A DNA stretch of 64,000 bases from Pseudomonas sp. DG56-2 (GTDB taxonomy: Bacteria > Pseudomonadota > Gammaproteobacteria > Pseudomonadales > Pseudomonadaceae). The notes beneath the pieces are model-generated. The model did not search any database. It was not told the origin of the DNA and saw only the letters and a program-made list of their open reading frames with translations. The stretch spans positions 2,186,501-2,250,500 of the forward strand of contig NZ_CP032311.1 of assembly GCF_004803755.1 (NCBI RefSeq), given 5' to 3'. The translations under genes and the position numbers were made by a program. How positions within the stretch are numbered: position 1 is the first letter of the stretch; each line of letters starts with the position of its first letter. This document shows, piece after piece, positions 8,759 through 19,879 of this stretch.

Positions 8759-10125
8759 TATGCAGCCTCCACATTGAGCATCAGTTGCGCATGGATGGCC
8801 TCGGCGGCAACCTTGCCGTGCTGCACCGCCTGGACGGTAAGGTCCTGGCCCAGGTGGGTACAGTCGCCCCCGGCGTAAACACCGGGAAGGTTGGTACGCA
8901 TGTGCTCATCGACGCGTATGCGTTCGCCATCACGGGCCAACGCCTGGGCGCTGCTGTCGCTCAAGGCGTGGTCGTCGAACGTCTGGCCGATGGCTTTGAA
9001 AATGGCAGCGGCAGCCAATTCGAAGGTTTCCCCTGTAGTGTGCAGGCGACCCTCGCTCAAGCGGGTGCGGGCGAAGCGCATGCCACGCACTCGACCCTGA
9101 TCGTCGAGCAGCACCTGCTCGGGTTGCGCCCAGGTCAGCAGGCGTACCTGGTTCTCCTTGGCAATATGTTGCTCATGCTCCGTGGCACCCATGTCCTCAA
9201 AGCCGCGGCGGTAAACCAGGTTGACGTCACGGGCACCAAGGCGGGCCATTTGTACTGCCATGTCGATGGCGGTGTTGCCGGCGCCAAGGACGATGCAGCG
9301 GTCAGCGACGGGCAGAGTGCTCAGGTCGTCGGTCTGGCGCAGTTCCCGGATGTAGTCGGTAGCGGCCAGCACGCCGGGTGCACTTTCATCGGCCAGGCCC
9401 AATTGGCGACTGGCGGCCAGACCCAGGCCGAGGAATACCGCATCGAACTGTTGCTGCAACTCGCCCAGGCTGAGGTTTTCGCCCAGCACTTGGCCATGAC
9501 GAATCTCGATGCCGCCGATCTGCAGAACAAAATCCACCTCGCGCTGGGCGAAGTCATCGACCACTTTGTATTTGGCAATCCCGTACTCATTCAGGCCGCC
9601 GGCCTTGGGCCGTGCTTCGAATATCACCACGTCATGGCCGTGCCAGGCCAGGCGGTGTGCGCAAGACAAACCGGCAGGCCCGGCGCCGACCACGGCGATG
9701 CGCTTGCCACTGCTGGCAGCGCGCTGAAAGGGATGCTCTTTGAACTCGGCATTGTCCAGTGCATAGCGTTGCAGCAGGCCGATCAATACGGGGGCGCATT
9801 CCTGGTGATGATTACGCACGCAGGCTTGCTGGCAGAGGATTTCGGTCGGGCAGACCCGGGCGCAACTGCCGCCGAGGATATTGGCCGAGAGAATCTTTTC
9901 TGCTGCGCCCTGGACGTTTTCCTGGTGAATGTTGCGGATGAACGAGGGAATGTCGATGTCGCTTGGGCACGCATTGACGCAAGGGGCGTCGTAGCAGTAC
10001 AGGCAGCGGGAAGCCTCGACTGCGGCCTGGCGGGCATTCAGCGCAGGCGCCAGGTCACTGAAGTGCTCGGCCAGGCTGGCGTTGTCGGTAGACGGTCGGG
10101 GGAGGTGGTTGAGGGACTCGATCAC
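8758..10125 (-). CDS. preT: NAD-dependent dihydropyrimidine dehydrogenase subunit PreT
   Basis: Electron-input subunit, 455 aa, related to the glutamate synthase small chain. It oxidises NAD(P)H and passes electrons through FAD and iron-sulfur clusters to PreA. Cysteine clusters CLYCYDAPCVNAC (near residue 41) and CARVCPTEILCQQAC (near 86) precede a FAD-binding VVGAGPAGLSCAHRLA and a second nucleotide motif LGAGNTAIDMA. I chose GTG at 10125, preceded by AGAGGAAA, because it gives the usual N-terminus; an in-frame ATG 69 bases upstream would add a lysine-rich, non-conserved extension. Confidence 0.94.
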   Translation of the reverse strand: MIESLNHLPRPSTDNASLAEHFSDLAPALNARQAAVEASRCLYCYDAPCVNACPSDIDIPSFIRNIHQENVQGAAEKILSANILGGSCARVCPTEILCQQACVRNHHQECAPVLIGLLQRYALDNAEFKEHPFQRAASSGKRIAVVGAGPAGLSCAHRLAWHGHDVVIFEARPKAGGLNEYGIAKYKVVDDFAQREVDFVLQIGGIEIRHGQVLGENLSLGELQQQFDAVFLGLGLAASRQLGLADESAPGVLAATDYIRELRQTDDLSTLPVADRCIVLGAGNTAIDMAVQMARLGARDVNLVYRRGFEDMGATEHEQHIAKENQVRLLTWAQPEQVLLDDQGRVRGMRFARTRLSEGRLHTTGETFELAAAAIFKAIGQTFDDHALSDSSAQALARDGERIRVDEHMRTNLPGVYAGGDCTHLGQDLTVQAVQHGKVAAEAIHAQLMLNVEAA

Positions 10126-10162
10126 GGTGGTTTCCTCTTTTTTTTTATTTTTGCGTGCGCCG

Positions 10163-10200
10163 ATTACAGTGGGAGCGAATGCATCCGCGTCCAACAGCCC
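10163..10200. repeat. REP-like element between preT and the dihydropyrimidinase gene
   Basis: The segment beginning ACAGTGGGAGCGAATGCATC and ending CCAACAG resembles the common Pseudomonas REP theme TGTGGGAGCGAATTCATTCGCG. It lies in the 99-bp gap between two same-strand genes and may modulate read-through. Only one imperfect copy is seen here. Confidence 0.5.
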
Positions 10201-10224
10201 TCGGCGTTCAGGGAACTCAGTACT

Positions 10225-11995
<1,771 letters not shown>

Positions 11996-13483
11996 ATGCA
12001 GCAGACCAGATCGCAAGTGCGTGAACGTGATGGCTTGTATGAACTCGACGCCGGCAGCGACGTCATCGACAGCCCCCGATACAACCATGACATCGCGCCG
12101 ACCAAGGTGCAGGACCGCACTTGGAACAAATGGCACATAACCGCACTGTGGGTTGGCATGTCGATTTGCGTGCCGACCTACACCCTCGGTGGGGTGCTCA
12201 CTGCGTACTTCGGCTTGACCGTGGGCGAAGCACTACTGGCCATTTTGCTGGCCAACACCGTGGTGCTGATTCCGCTGACACTCAATGCCTTTCCCGGTAC
12301 CAAGTACGGCATTCCCTTTCCGGTGTTGCTGCGCTCCTCCTTCGGCATCATCGGCTCCAACGTGCCATGTCTGATCCGTGCCCTGGTGGCCTGTGGCTGG
12401 TTCGGCATTCAGACCATGTTCGGTGGCCTGGCTATTCACCTGTTTCTCGGTACCTTGTCGGCGGACTGGAAGGCGCTTGGCGGTACCGGCGAGGTGATCG
12501 GCTTCATGCTGTTCTGGTGCCTGAACCTGTGGGTGGTGCTGCGCGGTGCCGAGTCGATCAAATGGTTGGAAACCCTCTCGGCGCCGCTGCTGGTTCTCGT
12601 CGGTGCCGGGCTACTGGTGTGGGCCTTGCCGAACGTGTCGATCAGCGAGCTGATGGCCCAGCCACCCAAGCGTCCGGAAGGTGCCAGTGTCTACGGCTAC
12701 TTTTTTGCCGGACTCACCGCCATGGTCGGTTTCTGGGCCACCCTGTCGCTGAACATTCCAGACTTCAGCCGCTACGCAAAAAGCCAGAAGGACCAGATTC
12801 TCGGACAGATTTTCGGCCTGCCGCTGACCATGTTCCTGTTCGCTGCCCTCGGTGTGGTATTGACCGCGGCCTCGGCGTCGCTGGTCGGGCAAACGGTGTC
12901 GGATCCGGTCAGCCTGATCGGGCATATCCAGAGCCCGGTTTGGGTGGCGTTGGCCATGGCACTGATCATCATCGCCACCTTGTCGACCAACACCGCGGCG
13001 AACATTGTGTCGCCAACCAACGACTTCCAGAACCTGGCGCCGAAGTGGATCGGGCGGACCTTGGCAGTGCTCCTGACCGGCGTGGTCGGCCTGCTGCTGA
13101 TGGGGCATGAGCTGCTGAAAAAACTTGGTTGGATCGTCAGCGACGTGAGCCTGGAAAGCGTTTATTCCAACTGGTTGCTTGGCTATTCGAGCCTGCTCGG
13201 ACCGATTGCCGGCATCATGGTGGTGGACTACTTCCTGATCCGCAGGCAAACCCTGGACCTGGCGGGGCTGTACCGCGATGACGTCTATCCAGCCTGGAAC
13301 GTGAGCGGCTTTATCGCCTTTGGCGTTCCGGTCGTCTTGACCCTGTTGTCGTTGCAGAGCACGGCGTTCAGTTGGTTCTACGATTTTGGCTGGTTCACCG
13401 GCTCCGCCCTGGGCGGGCTGATCTATTACGGGCTCGGGCAACTGAAGGGCGCGCGTGCCACCCACCTCAAACCCACCGTGTAG
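11996..13483 (+). CDS. NCS1-family nucleobase:cation symporter (uracil / dihydropyrimidine / hydantoin uptake)
   Basis: Integral membrane transporter of 495 aa with about twelve helices, of the NCS1 family (Mhp1, PydP-like). Conserved segments include the early WNKWHITALWVGMSICVPTY and GLTVGEALLAILLANTVVLIP, the loop PFPVLLRSSFGIIGSNVP, FWATLSLNIPDFSRYAKSQ and, near residue 345, TNTAANIVSPTNDFQNL. The ATG at 11996 follows TGGAGCG; an in-frame TTG 54 bases earlier is unlikely. Context with dihydropyrimidinase and the carbamoyl amidohydrolase points to pyrimidine import. Confidence 0.93.
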   Translation: MQQTRSQVRERDGLYELDAGSDVIDSPRYNHDIAPTKVQDRTWNKWHITALWVGMSICVPTYTLGGVLTAYFGLTVGEALLAILLANTVVLIPLTLNAFPGTKYGIPFPVLLRSSFGIIGSNVPCLIRALVACGWFGIQTMFGGLAIHLFLGTLSADWKALGGTGEVIGFMLFWCLNLWVVLRGAESIKWLETLSAPLLVLVGAGLLVWALPNVSISELMAQPPKRPEGASVYGYFFAGLTAMVGFWATLSLNIPDFSRYAKSQKDQILGQIFGLPLTMFLFAALGVVLTAASASLVGQTVSDPVSLIGHIQSPVWVALAMALIIIATLSTNTAANIVSPTNDFQNLAPKWIGRTLAVLLTGVVGLLLMGHELLKKLGWIVSDVSLESVYSNWLLGYSSLLGPIAGIMVVDYFLIRRQTLDLAGLYRDDVYPAWNVSGFIAFGVPVVLTLLSLQSTAFSWFYDFGWFTGSALGGLIYYGLGQLKGARATHLKPTV

Positions 13484-13528
13484 TGCCGATAGCCCGCAGA
13501 GGCTCGGCAGCAGATGCAGGAGAACACC

Positions 13529-14827
13529 ATGCAAACAGCACAGGACGTTTTGCAATCAACCCATCGGCACATCAACGGCGAGCGTTTGTGGCAATCGCTG
13601 ATGGAGCTTGCCCGTCTCGGGGCTACGGTCAAAGGTGGGGTGTGCCGTCTGGCGCTGACTGACCTGGACCGTCAGGCCCGTGACCTGTTCATCAAGTGGA
13701 CCGAGGAGGCTGGCTGCACCGTCAGTATCGACGGCGTCGGCAATATTTTCGCCCGCCGTGCGGGGCGCAATCCGCACTTGCCACCGGTGATGACCGGCAG
13801 CCATATCGATACCCAGCCCACTGGCGGCAAGTTCGACGGCTGCTTTGGCGTGCTGGCTGGCCTTGAGGTGATGCGTACCCTCAATGATTTGAACATCGAA
13901 ACCGAGGCGCCGCTGGAGGTGGTGGTCTGGACCAACGAGGAGGGCTCGCGCTTTGCCCCGTGCATGATGGGGTCGGGGGTGTTCGCCGAGAAGTTCACGT
14001 TGGAAGAAACCCTGGCCAAGGTCGACGCAGAAGGCATCAGTGTCGGCCAGGCGCTCAAGGCCATTGGCTACGCTGGGCCCAGGGCGGTCAGTGGTCATCC
14101 TGTGGGAGCCTATTTTGAGGCGCATATCGAGCAAGGGCCGATTCTGGAGGACCAGCACAAGACCATTGGCGTGGTACTCGGCGCGCTGGGTCAGAAGTGG
14201 TTCGACTTGACGCTGCGTGGTGTTGAGGCGCACGCCGGGCCAACGCCCATGCACCTGCGCAAGGACGCCCTGGTCGGTGCCAGTGTGGTGGTAGCGGCAG
14301 TGAACCGAGTGGCCCTTGAGCACCAGCCGCATGCCTGCGGGACCGTCGGTTGCCTGCAGGCTTATCCGGGTTCGCGCAATGTCATTCCCGGTGAAGTGCG
14401 CATGACCCTGGATTTTCGCCACCTGGAGCCGCCACGTCTTGAGTCGATGATTGCCCAGGTTCGCGATGTGATCAGTAGTACCTGTGCGCAACATGGGTTG
14501 CAGTACACCTTGACGCCGACGGCAGATTTTCCGCCGCTGTATTTCAATCAGGAGTGTGTCGAGGCGGTACGCAGTGCGGCAAAGGGGCTGGGGCTGTCGC
14601 ACATGGAGATTGTCAGCGGCGCTGGCCACGATGCAATTTTTCTCGCTGAATTGGGACCCGCCGGTATGATTTTTGTGCCTTGTGAGGGGGGGATCAGCCA
14701 CAACGAAATTGAGAACGCTGCACCTCAGGATCTGGCTGATGGTTGTGCAGTGTTGTTGCGGGCGATGTTGGTGGCGGCTCAGGCGGTGGCACGGGGGAGG
14801 GATGCGGCCGTGCTTAAAATGGCTTGA
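13529..14827 (+). CDS. N-carbamoyl-beta-alanine amidohydrolase (Zn-dependent, HyuC/PydC/AmaB family)
   Basis: M20-family metallo-amidohydrolase, 432 aa, that hydrolyses N-carbamoyl-beta-alanine to beta-alanine, CO2 and ammonia, the last step of reductive uracil breakdown. Metal-binding residues are seen in TGSHIDTQPTGGKFDG (His92 and a following Asp) and TNEEGSRF (Glu137-Glu138), with the dimerisation domain around GVEAHAGPTPMHLRKDAL and a C-terminal GAGHDAIFLAE. The ATG at 13529 is chosen because an AGGAG lies 7 bases before it and overlaps the earlier in-frame ATG at 13514. It follows the transporter by 45 bp, probably as one operon. Confidence 0.93.
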   Translation: MQTAQDVLQSTHRHINGERLWQSLMELARLGATVKGGVCRLALTDLDRQARDLFIKWTEEAGCTVSIDGVGNIFARRAGRNPHLPPVMTGSHIDTQPTGGKFDGCFGVLAGLEVMRTLNDLNIETEAPLEVVVWTNEEGSRFAPCMMGSGVFAEKFTLEETLAKVDAEGISVGQALKAIGYAGPRAVSGHPVGAYFEAHIEQGPILEDQHKTIGVVLGALGQKWFDLTLRGVEAHAGPTPMHLRKDALVGASVVVAAVNRVALEHQPHACGTVGCLQAYPGSRNVIPGEVRMTLDFRHLEPPRLESMIAQVRDVISSTCAQHGLQYTLTPTADFPPLYFNQECVEAVRSAAKGLGLSHMEIVSGAGHDAIFLAELGPAGMIFVPCEGGISHNEIENAAPQDLADGCAVLLRAMLVAAQAVARGRDAAVLKMA

Positions 14828-14910
14828 TTCTGGAGGGCTGCGGCGTTGGGACTTGCGGGTAGATCCATTTGCGGTGGTGGCGCTTAGTCACCGTTGCGCC
14901 CTTACGGTGC

Positions 14911-15005
14911 CTTACTTTGGCCAGTCGCCCCAAAGTAAGCAAAGGGCTTGCCCCACCAGAGCAGGTTCCAACTGTTGCGGGAGCCGGCCTTGCCGGCTTG
15001 AAGAT
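14911..15005. repeat. Pseudomonas intergenic repeat module plus REP half-element
   Basis: CTTACTTTGG (14911-14920) pairs with CCAAAGTAAG (14930-14939). It continues into GCAAAGGGCTTGCCCC, a motif I recognise from many Pseudomonas intergenic regions, and then a REP-like GGGAGCCGGCCTTGCCGGC. The hairpin lies between the convergent amidohydrolase and LysR genes and could terminate transcription of either. Confidence 0.65.
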
Positions 15006-15020
15006 GTGGACGCGATGGTG

Positions 15021-15890
15021 TCAGAGGCTGTCTCGCACCATTTGCAGAAAGGTGGCCACCAGGCGTCGTGAGCTTTGTTCGCGCAAGCACACGAGGGTCT
15101 CGGTGAGGCGGCGCTGGCAATCTACGATCGGCAAGGCGCAAACCCGCGCGTCGGCACCAAATTCGGCGGCTGATACCACGCCCACGCCGATGCCCACCAC
15201 TACCGCTTCGCGCGCCGCTTCCCGGCCTTCCACCTGGATCGCCGGGCGGATGCGCAGGCCCGCGCGTTGCATTTCTTCTTCCAGGGTCTGGCGGGTCACT
15301 GATCCCGGCTCGCGCAGCACGAGTGGCGTGTCATCGAGGTCGGCCAGGCTGATCGAGCCACGGCTAGCCCAGGGATGGTTGTGTGAAACGAAAGCCACCA
15401 TCGGGTCGCTGCGCATCGGTACGCAGAGGAGGCGTTCGTCATCGACATCTCGGCCAAGCAAGGCAAGGTCGGCCTGATAATTGAATAGTCTCAGTAGCGA
15501 CTCGTCAGTGTTACCGGTCTCGATTTTGACGCTGATGCCCGGGTACTGCTCACAGAACTGCGCAATTTGCGGCAGCACATGCACCGGCGCATCAACCGCC
15601 AGGACCAGGGTTCCGGTCTGCAGGGCACGGGAGTCCTGGAGCAGTTCGTGGGCTTCGGCTTCGCAGACAAACAAGCGCTGAGTGATCGCCAACAGGCGTT
15701 CGCCCAGATCGGTCAATTGCACCGAGCGTTTGTTGCGATTGAACAGCAATACACCGAAGCGCTCCTCAAGCTTGCGCACCTGATCGGAGATCGCCGGCTG
15801 GGTGAGAAACAACCGTTCGGCGGCGCGGGTGAAGCTGCCGTGCAGGGCAACGGCATGAAACGCTTTCAACTGAGCATGGGAGACCGACAT
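15021..15890 (-). CDS. LysR-family transcriptional regulator
   Basis: A 289 aa LysR protein with the N-terminal helix-turn-helix (SFTRAAERLFLTQPAISDQVRKLEERFG, in the family position) and a C-terminal periplasmic-binding-like effector domain beginning around residue 90. It is divergent from, and 278 bp from, the OPA-type transporter gene, the standard arrangement for a LysR activator and its target. The effector is unknown. If the transporter-oxidoreductase pair handles aminophosphonates, this would be the sensor; that remains inference. Confidence 0.92.
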   Translation of the reverse strand: MSVSHAQLKAFHAVALHGSFTRAAERLFLTQPAISDQVRKLEERFGVLLFNRNKRSVQLTDLGERLLAITQRLFVCEAEAHELLQDSRALQTGTLVLAVDAPVHVLPQIAQFCEQYPGISVKIETGNTDESLLRLFNYQADLALLGRDVDDERLLCVPMRSDPMVAFVSHNHPWASRGSISLADLDDTPLVLREPGSVTRQTLEEEMQRAGLRIRPAIQVEGREAAREAVVVGIGVGVVSAAEFGADARVCALPIVDCQRRLTETLVCLREQSSRRLVATFLQMVRDSL

Positions 15891-16168
15891 CGCAGCACCT
15901 GTTACAAGCTGAGCTTATTAGTGAAATACGATAAATCGATTTTATTTATCAGTCAGTAATTGTTTTTATCTCGTTCAGCCCGCCATGTCACGTCCTGTGA
16001 CCAACGGGCCATGGACCTGGCTGAAAAGGCACAACAATACCCCTTGCTCCAGTTCCATCTGACCCTGTGATGGCCCTGACCGGTCGTCACGCAGTGCGCA
16101 ACACAACAACAAGACAGGCGTTTTTTCAAATTCTGCCGGCACACTCAAGCTTCGAGGTCAGAGTCACC

Positions 16169-17485
16169 ATGAATAAACATATTGCAGATATAAAGCGTTG
16201 GCGCGTGCAGATCTTTGCCGTCACCTGGATTGCCTACGCTGCGTTTTACTTCACCCGCAAAGCATTCTCCGTCGCCAAGTTGGGCATTGGCGAAGATCCA
16301 AGTTTTACCCTCGACAAAATGGCTATGGCCAACCTCGATGCCATCTACCTGGCTGCCTATGCAGTAGGGCAGTTCACCTGGGGCATGCTCGCCGACCGTT
16401 TCGGCCCACGTGTGGTGGTGCTCGGCGGCCTGGTGATTTCTGCGGCAGCCGCGTTGGTGATGGGCAGCTACGCAACCTTCCCGATTTTTGCCACCTGCAT
16501 GCTGGTCCAGGGCTTGGCCCAGTCCACGGGGTGGGCGGGCTTGTGCAAGAACATTGGCAGTTTTTTCCCGTCGTCGCAGCGCGGGCGCGTGCTCGGGCTG
16601 TGGAGTTCGTGCTATGCCTTCGGCGGTCTTGTCGCTTCGCCCTTTGCCGGTTGGTGGGCCTACACCCTGGTCGGCAGTTGGCACGCGGCGTTTTTCTCCA
16701 GTGCCGCCGTGGTTGCCGGGGTGGCGGTGCTGTTTTTCTTCCTGCAGCGCAACAAGCCCGAGGACGTTGGTCTGCCAGCGGTGGAGCCCGAGCCGGAAAG
16801 CATGGTGCCCGGAACCACGATTTGCAGTATCTGGACGCCGCTGCGCGAGATTCTGCGTAACCGCACTGTGCTGACCCTGGGGCTTGCGTACTTTCTGCTT
16901 AAACCTGCGCGCTACGCGATCCTGCTATGGGGACCGGTCATGGTCTTTGAACAGATGCCGTCGGTGGGCAAGGTCGGCGCCGCAATCATCCCCACGGCCT
17001 TCGAGCTGGCCGGCCTGCTGGGCCCGATCATGATCGGCCTGGCCTCGGACAAGTTGTTTGGCGCCCGGCGCATGCCGGCCTGCGTGATCAGCCTGATCGT
17101 GCTGACGGTAACGCTGGCGCTGTTCATGGGTGCGATGCAAACCGGCAGCGTGATACTGGTGGTGGCCTTGTTGTTTGTCATGGGCCTGACCTTGTACGGG
17201 CCGGATTCGATGATCAGCGGCGCGGCCGCCATCGATTTCGGTAGCGCCAAGGCGGGAGCCACGGCTGCTGGTTTCGTTAACGGTTGTGGCTCGGTGGGCG
17301 CGATTCTCGGTGGGCTGCTACCCGGCTATTTCGACGGCATCACTGTGTTCATCGTATTCGCCGCCTGCGCCCTGTTCTCGGCGTTGGTGCTGGTGCCGCA
17401 CTGGAACAGCCGTCCGGCGACAGCAGATCACATCCCGGCCGTGGCACCGAACACGGCCATGGCAATCAAGCCACTGCGTACCTGA
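16169..17485 (+). CDS. MFS transporter, organophosphate:phosphate antiporter (GlpT/PgtP/UhpT) type
   Basis: A 438 aa, 12-helix major facilitator. The N-terminal AAFYFTRKAFSVAK resembles the OPA-family opening, and MLADRFGPRVVVLGG is the cytoplasmic loop 2-3 MFS signature. OPA carriers exchange phosphate for sugar phosphates, phosphoglycerates or similar anions, and some have been linked to phosphonates. ATG 16169 fits the family N-terminus, with a weak AGGTCAGAG upstream; an in-frame ATG at 16067 would add a non-conserved 34 residues. It is followed 19 bp later by the oxidoreductase and almost certainly co-transcribed with it. Confidence 0.88.
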   Translation: MNKHIADIKRWRVQIFAVTWIAYAAFYFTRKAFSVAKLGIGEDPSFTLDKMAMANLDAIYLAAYAVGQFTWGMLADRFGPRVVVLGGLVISAAAALVMGSYATFPIFATCMLVQGLAQSTGWAGLCKNIGSFFPSSQRGRVLGLWSSCYAFGGLVASPFAGWWAYTLVGSWHAAFFSSAAVVAGVAVLFFFLQRNKPEDVGLPAVEPEPESMVPGTTICSIWTPLREILRNRTVLTLGLAYFLLKPARYAILLWGPVMVFEQMPSVGKVGAAIIPTAFELAGLLGPIMIGLASDKLFGARRMPACVISLIVLTVTLALFMGAMQTGSVILVVALLFVMGLTLYGPDSMISGAAAIDFGSAKAGATAAGFVNGCGSVGAILGGLLPGYFDGITVFIVFAACALFSALVLVPHWNSRPATADHIPAVAPNTAMAIKPLRT

Positions 17486-17504
17486 CACCTACAAGGAACC
17501 GACC

Positions 17505-18896
17505 ATGAGACCCTTTTGGCTACAGCAGGCGCTGGATCAGGAAGATGAACGCGCGTGTCCACCACTGTCCGCCGATACCCACTGCGATGTGTGCGTTGTC
17601 GGTGGGGGCTACACAGGGCTCTGGACCGCACTGATGCTCAAGGAGCAGAACCCAGCCCTGGATGTCGTGCTGATCGAGGCCGATATCTGTGGCGCCGGGG
17701 CCAGCGGGCGCAATGGCGGTTGCGCGCTGTCATGGTCGGCCAAGTATTTCACCCTGGAACGGCTGTTCGGGATGCAGGAGGCGATACGTCTTGTCAAGGC
17801 CTCCGAGCAGAGCATTTATGCTATCGGTGACTTCTGCCGTGATCACGCTATTGAGGCGGACTACCGCTTGGACGGCACCTTGTACACCGCCACCAACCGC
17901 GCCCAGATGGGTGCTACCGACGGCGTGATTGCCGCACTGGAGCGTCAGGGCATCAACTCTTTTCGGCGCTTGCCGGTGGATGAGGTGCAGCGCATGGCCG
18001 GATCGGCCAAGCATTTGGAAGGCTGGTTCTCGCCAGCCGCCGCCACGGTGCAACCGGGCAAGCTGGTGCGCGGTCTGCGCCGGGTTGCCCTGCACAAGGG
18101 CGTGCGCATTTTTGAACGCACCGCCATGACCAGCCTGCAGGAGGGGCCGCAGGCGGTGGTGGAAACCGCCACGGGCAACGTTCGTGCCGCAAGTGTGGTG
18201 CTGGGGCTCAATGCCTGGATGGCGCGCGCCTTCCCGCAGTTCGAACGCAGTGTGGCGATTGTCTCCAGCGACATGATCATTACTGAGCCGCAACCGCAGT
18301 TGCTGGGCCAGATTGGCTTGACCAGTGGCGTCAGCGTGCTGGATTCGCGGATCTTCGTGCACTACTACCACAACACCAGTGATGGCCGGCTTATGCTCGG
18401 AAAAGGTGGCAACACCTTTGCCTACGGCGGACGCATGCTGCCGGTATTCGATCAGCCATCACCTTACGAAGCACTGTTACGGCGCAGTCTCGGCGAGTTC
18501 TTCCCTGCGTTGGCGCAGGTGCCCGTGGCAGCCACCTGGAACGGTCCCTCCGATCGCTCGGTGACCGGCTTGCCGTTCTTCGGTCGCCTGGGCGCGCAGG
18601 GCAATGTGTTCTACGGTTTTGGCTATTCAGGCAGTGGTGTCGGCCCTTGTCATATGGGCGGGCAAATCCTTTCATCGCTGGCGCTGGGACTGGACAACGA
18701 ATGGACCCGTTCACCGCTAGTCAACGGCCCGCTGGGCTACTTCCCTCCCGAACCCATCCGCTATTTGGGATCGTTGATGGTGCGCAACGCCATTCGTCGC
18801 AAAGAACAGGCCGAGGATCATGGTCACCGTCCAAGGCGTCTGGATGTGCGCCTGGCACGTTTTGCTGCAGCGGCGGGCAAGGCCGACAAAGGCTGA
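17505..18896 (+). CDS. FAD-dependent amine/amino-acid oxidoreductase (DAO / PuuB-OrdL-like)
   Basis: A 463 aa flavoprotein with an N-terminal ADP-binding VVGGGYTGLWTALML (residues ~31-45) and the second FAD contact GAGASGRNGG (~63-72) typical of glycine oxidase, PuuB and related DAO enzymes that oxidise primary or secondary amines. The C-terminal FYGFGYSGSGVGPCHMGGQ region fits FAD closure. Start ATG 17505 has AAGGA eight bases upstream. The pairing with an organophosphate-type carrier is unusual for PuuB and suggests an amine that also bears a phosphate or phosphonate, such as 2-aminoethylphosphonate or its N-methyl derivative. This substrate is a hypothesis only. Confidence 0.86.
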   Translation: MRPFWLQQALDQEDERACPPLSADTHCDVCVVGGGYTGLWTALMLKEQNPALDVVLIEADICGAGASGRNGGCALSWSAKYFTLERLFGMQEAIRLVKASEQSIYAIGDFCRDHAIEADYRLDGTLYTATNRAQMGATDGVIAALERQGINSFRRLPVDEVQRMAGSAKHLEGWFSPAAATVQPGKLVRGLRRVALHKGVRIFERTAMTSLQEGPQAVVETATGNVRAASVVLGLNAWMARAFPQFERSVAIVSSDMIITEPQPQLLGQIGLTSGVSVLDSRIFVHYYHNTSDGRLMLGKGGNTFAYGGRMLPVFDQPSPYEALLRRSLGEFFPALAQVPVAATWNGPSDRSVTGLPFFGRLGAQGNVFYGFGYSGSGVGPCHMGGQILSSLALGLDNEWTRSPLVNGPLGYFPPEPIRYLGSLMVRNAIRRKEQAEDHGHRPRRLDVRLARFAAAAGKADKG

Positions 18897-18991
18897 GCAG
18901 TTTTTTTGTCGATTGCCAGAACGAGGATGTATAAACTGCACCCACTTTGCTGGTCGCTACCTGAACCGGCAGTTGAAACAAGAGAGTCGAG

Positions 18992-19699
18992 ATGGGCGCA
19001 CAGTGGAAAGCCAAGCATAGAGAAACAGCAGCCAACGCCAAGGGCAAGATCATGGGCAAGCTGTCCAAGGAAATTCAGATCGCCGCCAAGGCTGGCGCTG
19101 ACCCGGACATGAACCCACGCCTGCGTCTGGCGGTAGAGCAGGCCAAAAAGGCCTCGATGACCCGCGAAACCCTGGAGCGGGCGATCCGCAAGGGCGCAGG
19201 TCTGGATGGCGATTCCGTGCAGTACAACTCGGTCACCTACGAAGGCTATGCGCCGCATCAGGTACCGCTGATCGTCGAGTGCCTGACCGACAACGTAAAC
19301 CGTACTGTGGCGCAGATCCGCGTATTGTTCCGCAAGGGCCAATTGGGCGCTTCCGGCTCCGTCGCCTGGGACTTCAACCACGTTGGCCTGATCGAAGCCA
19401 CGCCGGCCAGCGCTGACGCCGATCCGGAAATGGCCGCAATCGAAGCGGGCGCCCAGGATTTTGCTGAAGGTGAAGAAGAGGGCGCGACCCTGTTCATTAC
19501 CGACACCACCGACCTGGATGCGGTACAGAAGGCCTTGCCGGCGCAAGGTTTTACCGTTGTTTCGGCGAAAATCGGCTACACCCCGAAGAACCCGGTCAGC
19601 GGTTTGAGCGATGAGCAAATGGCTGAAGTCGAGGCCTTCCTGCATGCCATCGATGACAATGATGACGTGCAGAACGTCTACGTAGGTTTGGCTGGCTGA
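18992..19699 (+). CDS. YebC/PmpR-family protein, YeeN subtype
   Basis: A 235 aa TACO1/YebC-family protein. The N-terminus [18 protein letters not shown] marks the YeeN-like branch rather than the MAGHSKWANIKHRK start of the PmpR/YebC protein next to ruvC. The three-domain fold is evident, with [23 protein letters not shown] and [24 protein letters not shown]. Long called transcription regulators, YebC proteins are now also linked to translation, including relief of polyproline stalling. It stands alone, followed by a hairpin, and is probably monocistronic. Confidence 0.9.
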   Translation: MGAQWKAKHRETAANAKGKIMGKLSKEIQIAAKAGADPDMNPRLRLAVEQAKKASMTRETLERAIRKGAGLDGDSVQYNSVTYEGYAPHQVPLIVECLTDNVNRTVAQIRVLFRKGQLGASGSVAWDFNHVGLIEATPASADADPEMAAIEAGAQDFAEGEEEGATLFITDTTDLDAVQKALPAQGFTVVSAKIGYTPKNPVSGLSDEQMAEVEAFLHAIDDNDDVQNVYVGLAG

Positions 19700-19719
19700 T
19701 CTAAAAGTCCAGTTACCTT

Positions 19720-19758
19720 AACGCGGGGGGCAAGTCGAATAGGCTTGTCCCCCGCGTT
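19720..19758. terminator. Hairpin downstream of the YebC-family gene
   Basis: AACGCGGGGGGCAAG (19720-19734) pairs with CTTGTCCCCCGCGTT (19744-19758), one G-T mismatch, with a 9-base loop. No long T-run follows, so it may be a moderate rather than strong terminator. Confidence 0.65.
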
Positions 19759-19879
19759 GCGTTCAGGCCCTGCATTTGTGCATATCTGATGAGACTTAAG
19801 TCCGATGGCGTCCCTGCGATAGCCAGCCATAATCGATATTCGCCCTTTTAAATAACAACAAACTCAGGGTTCAGTACCG

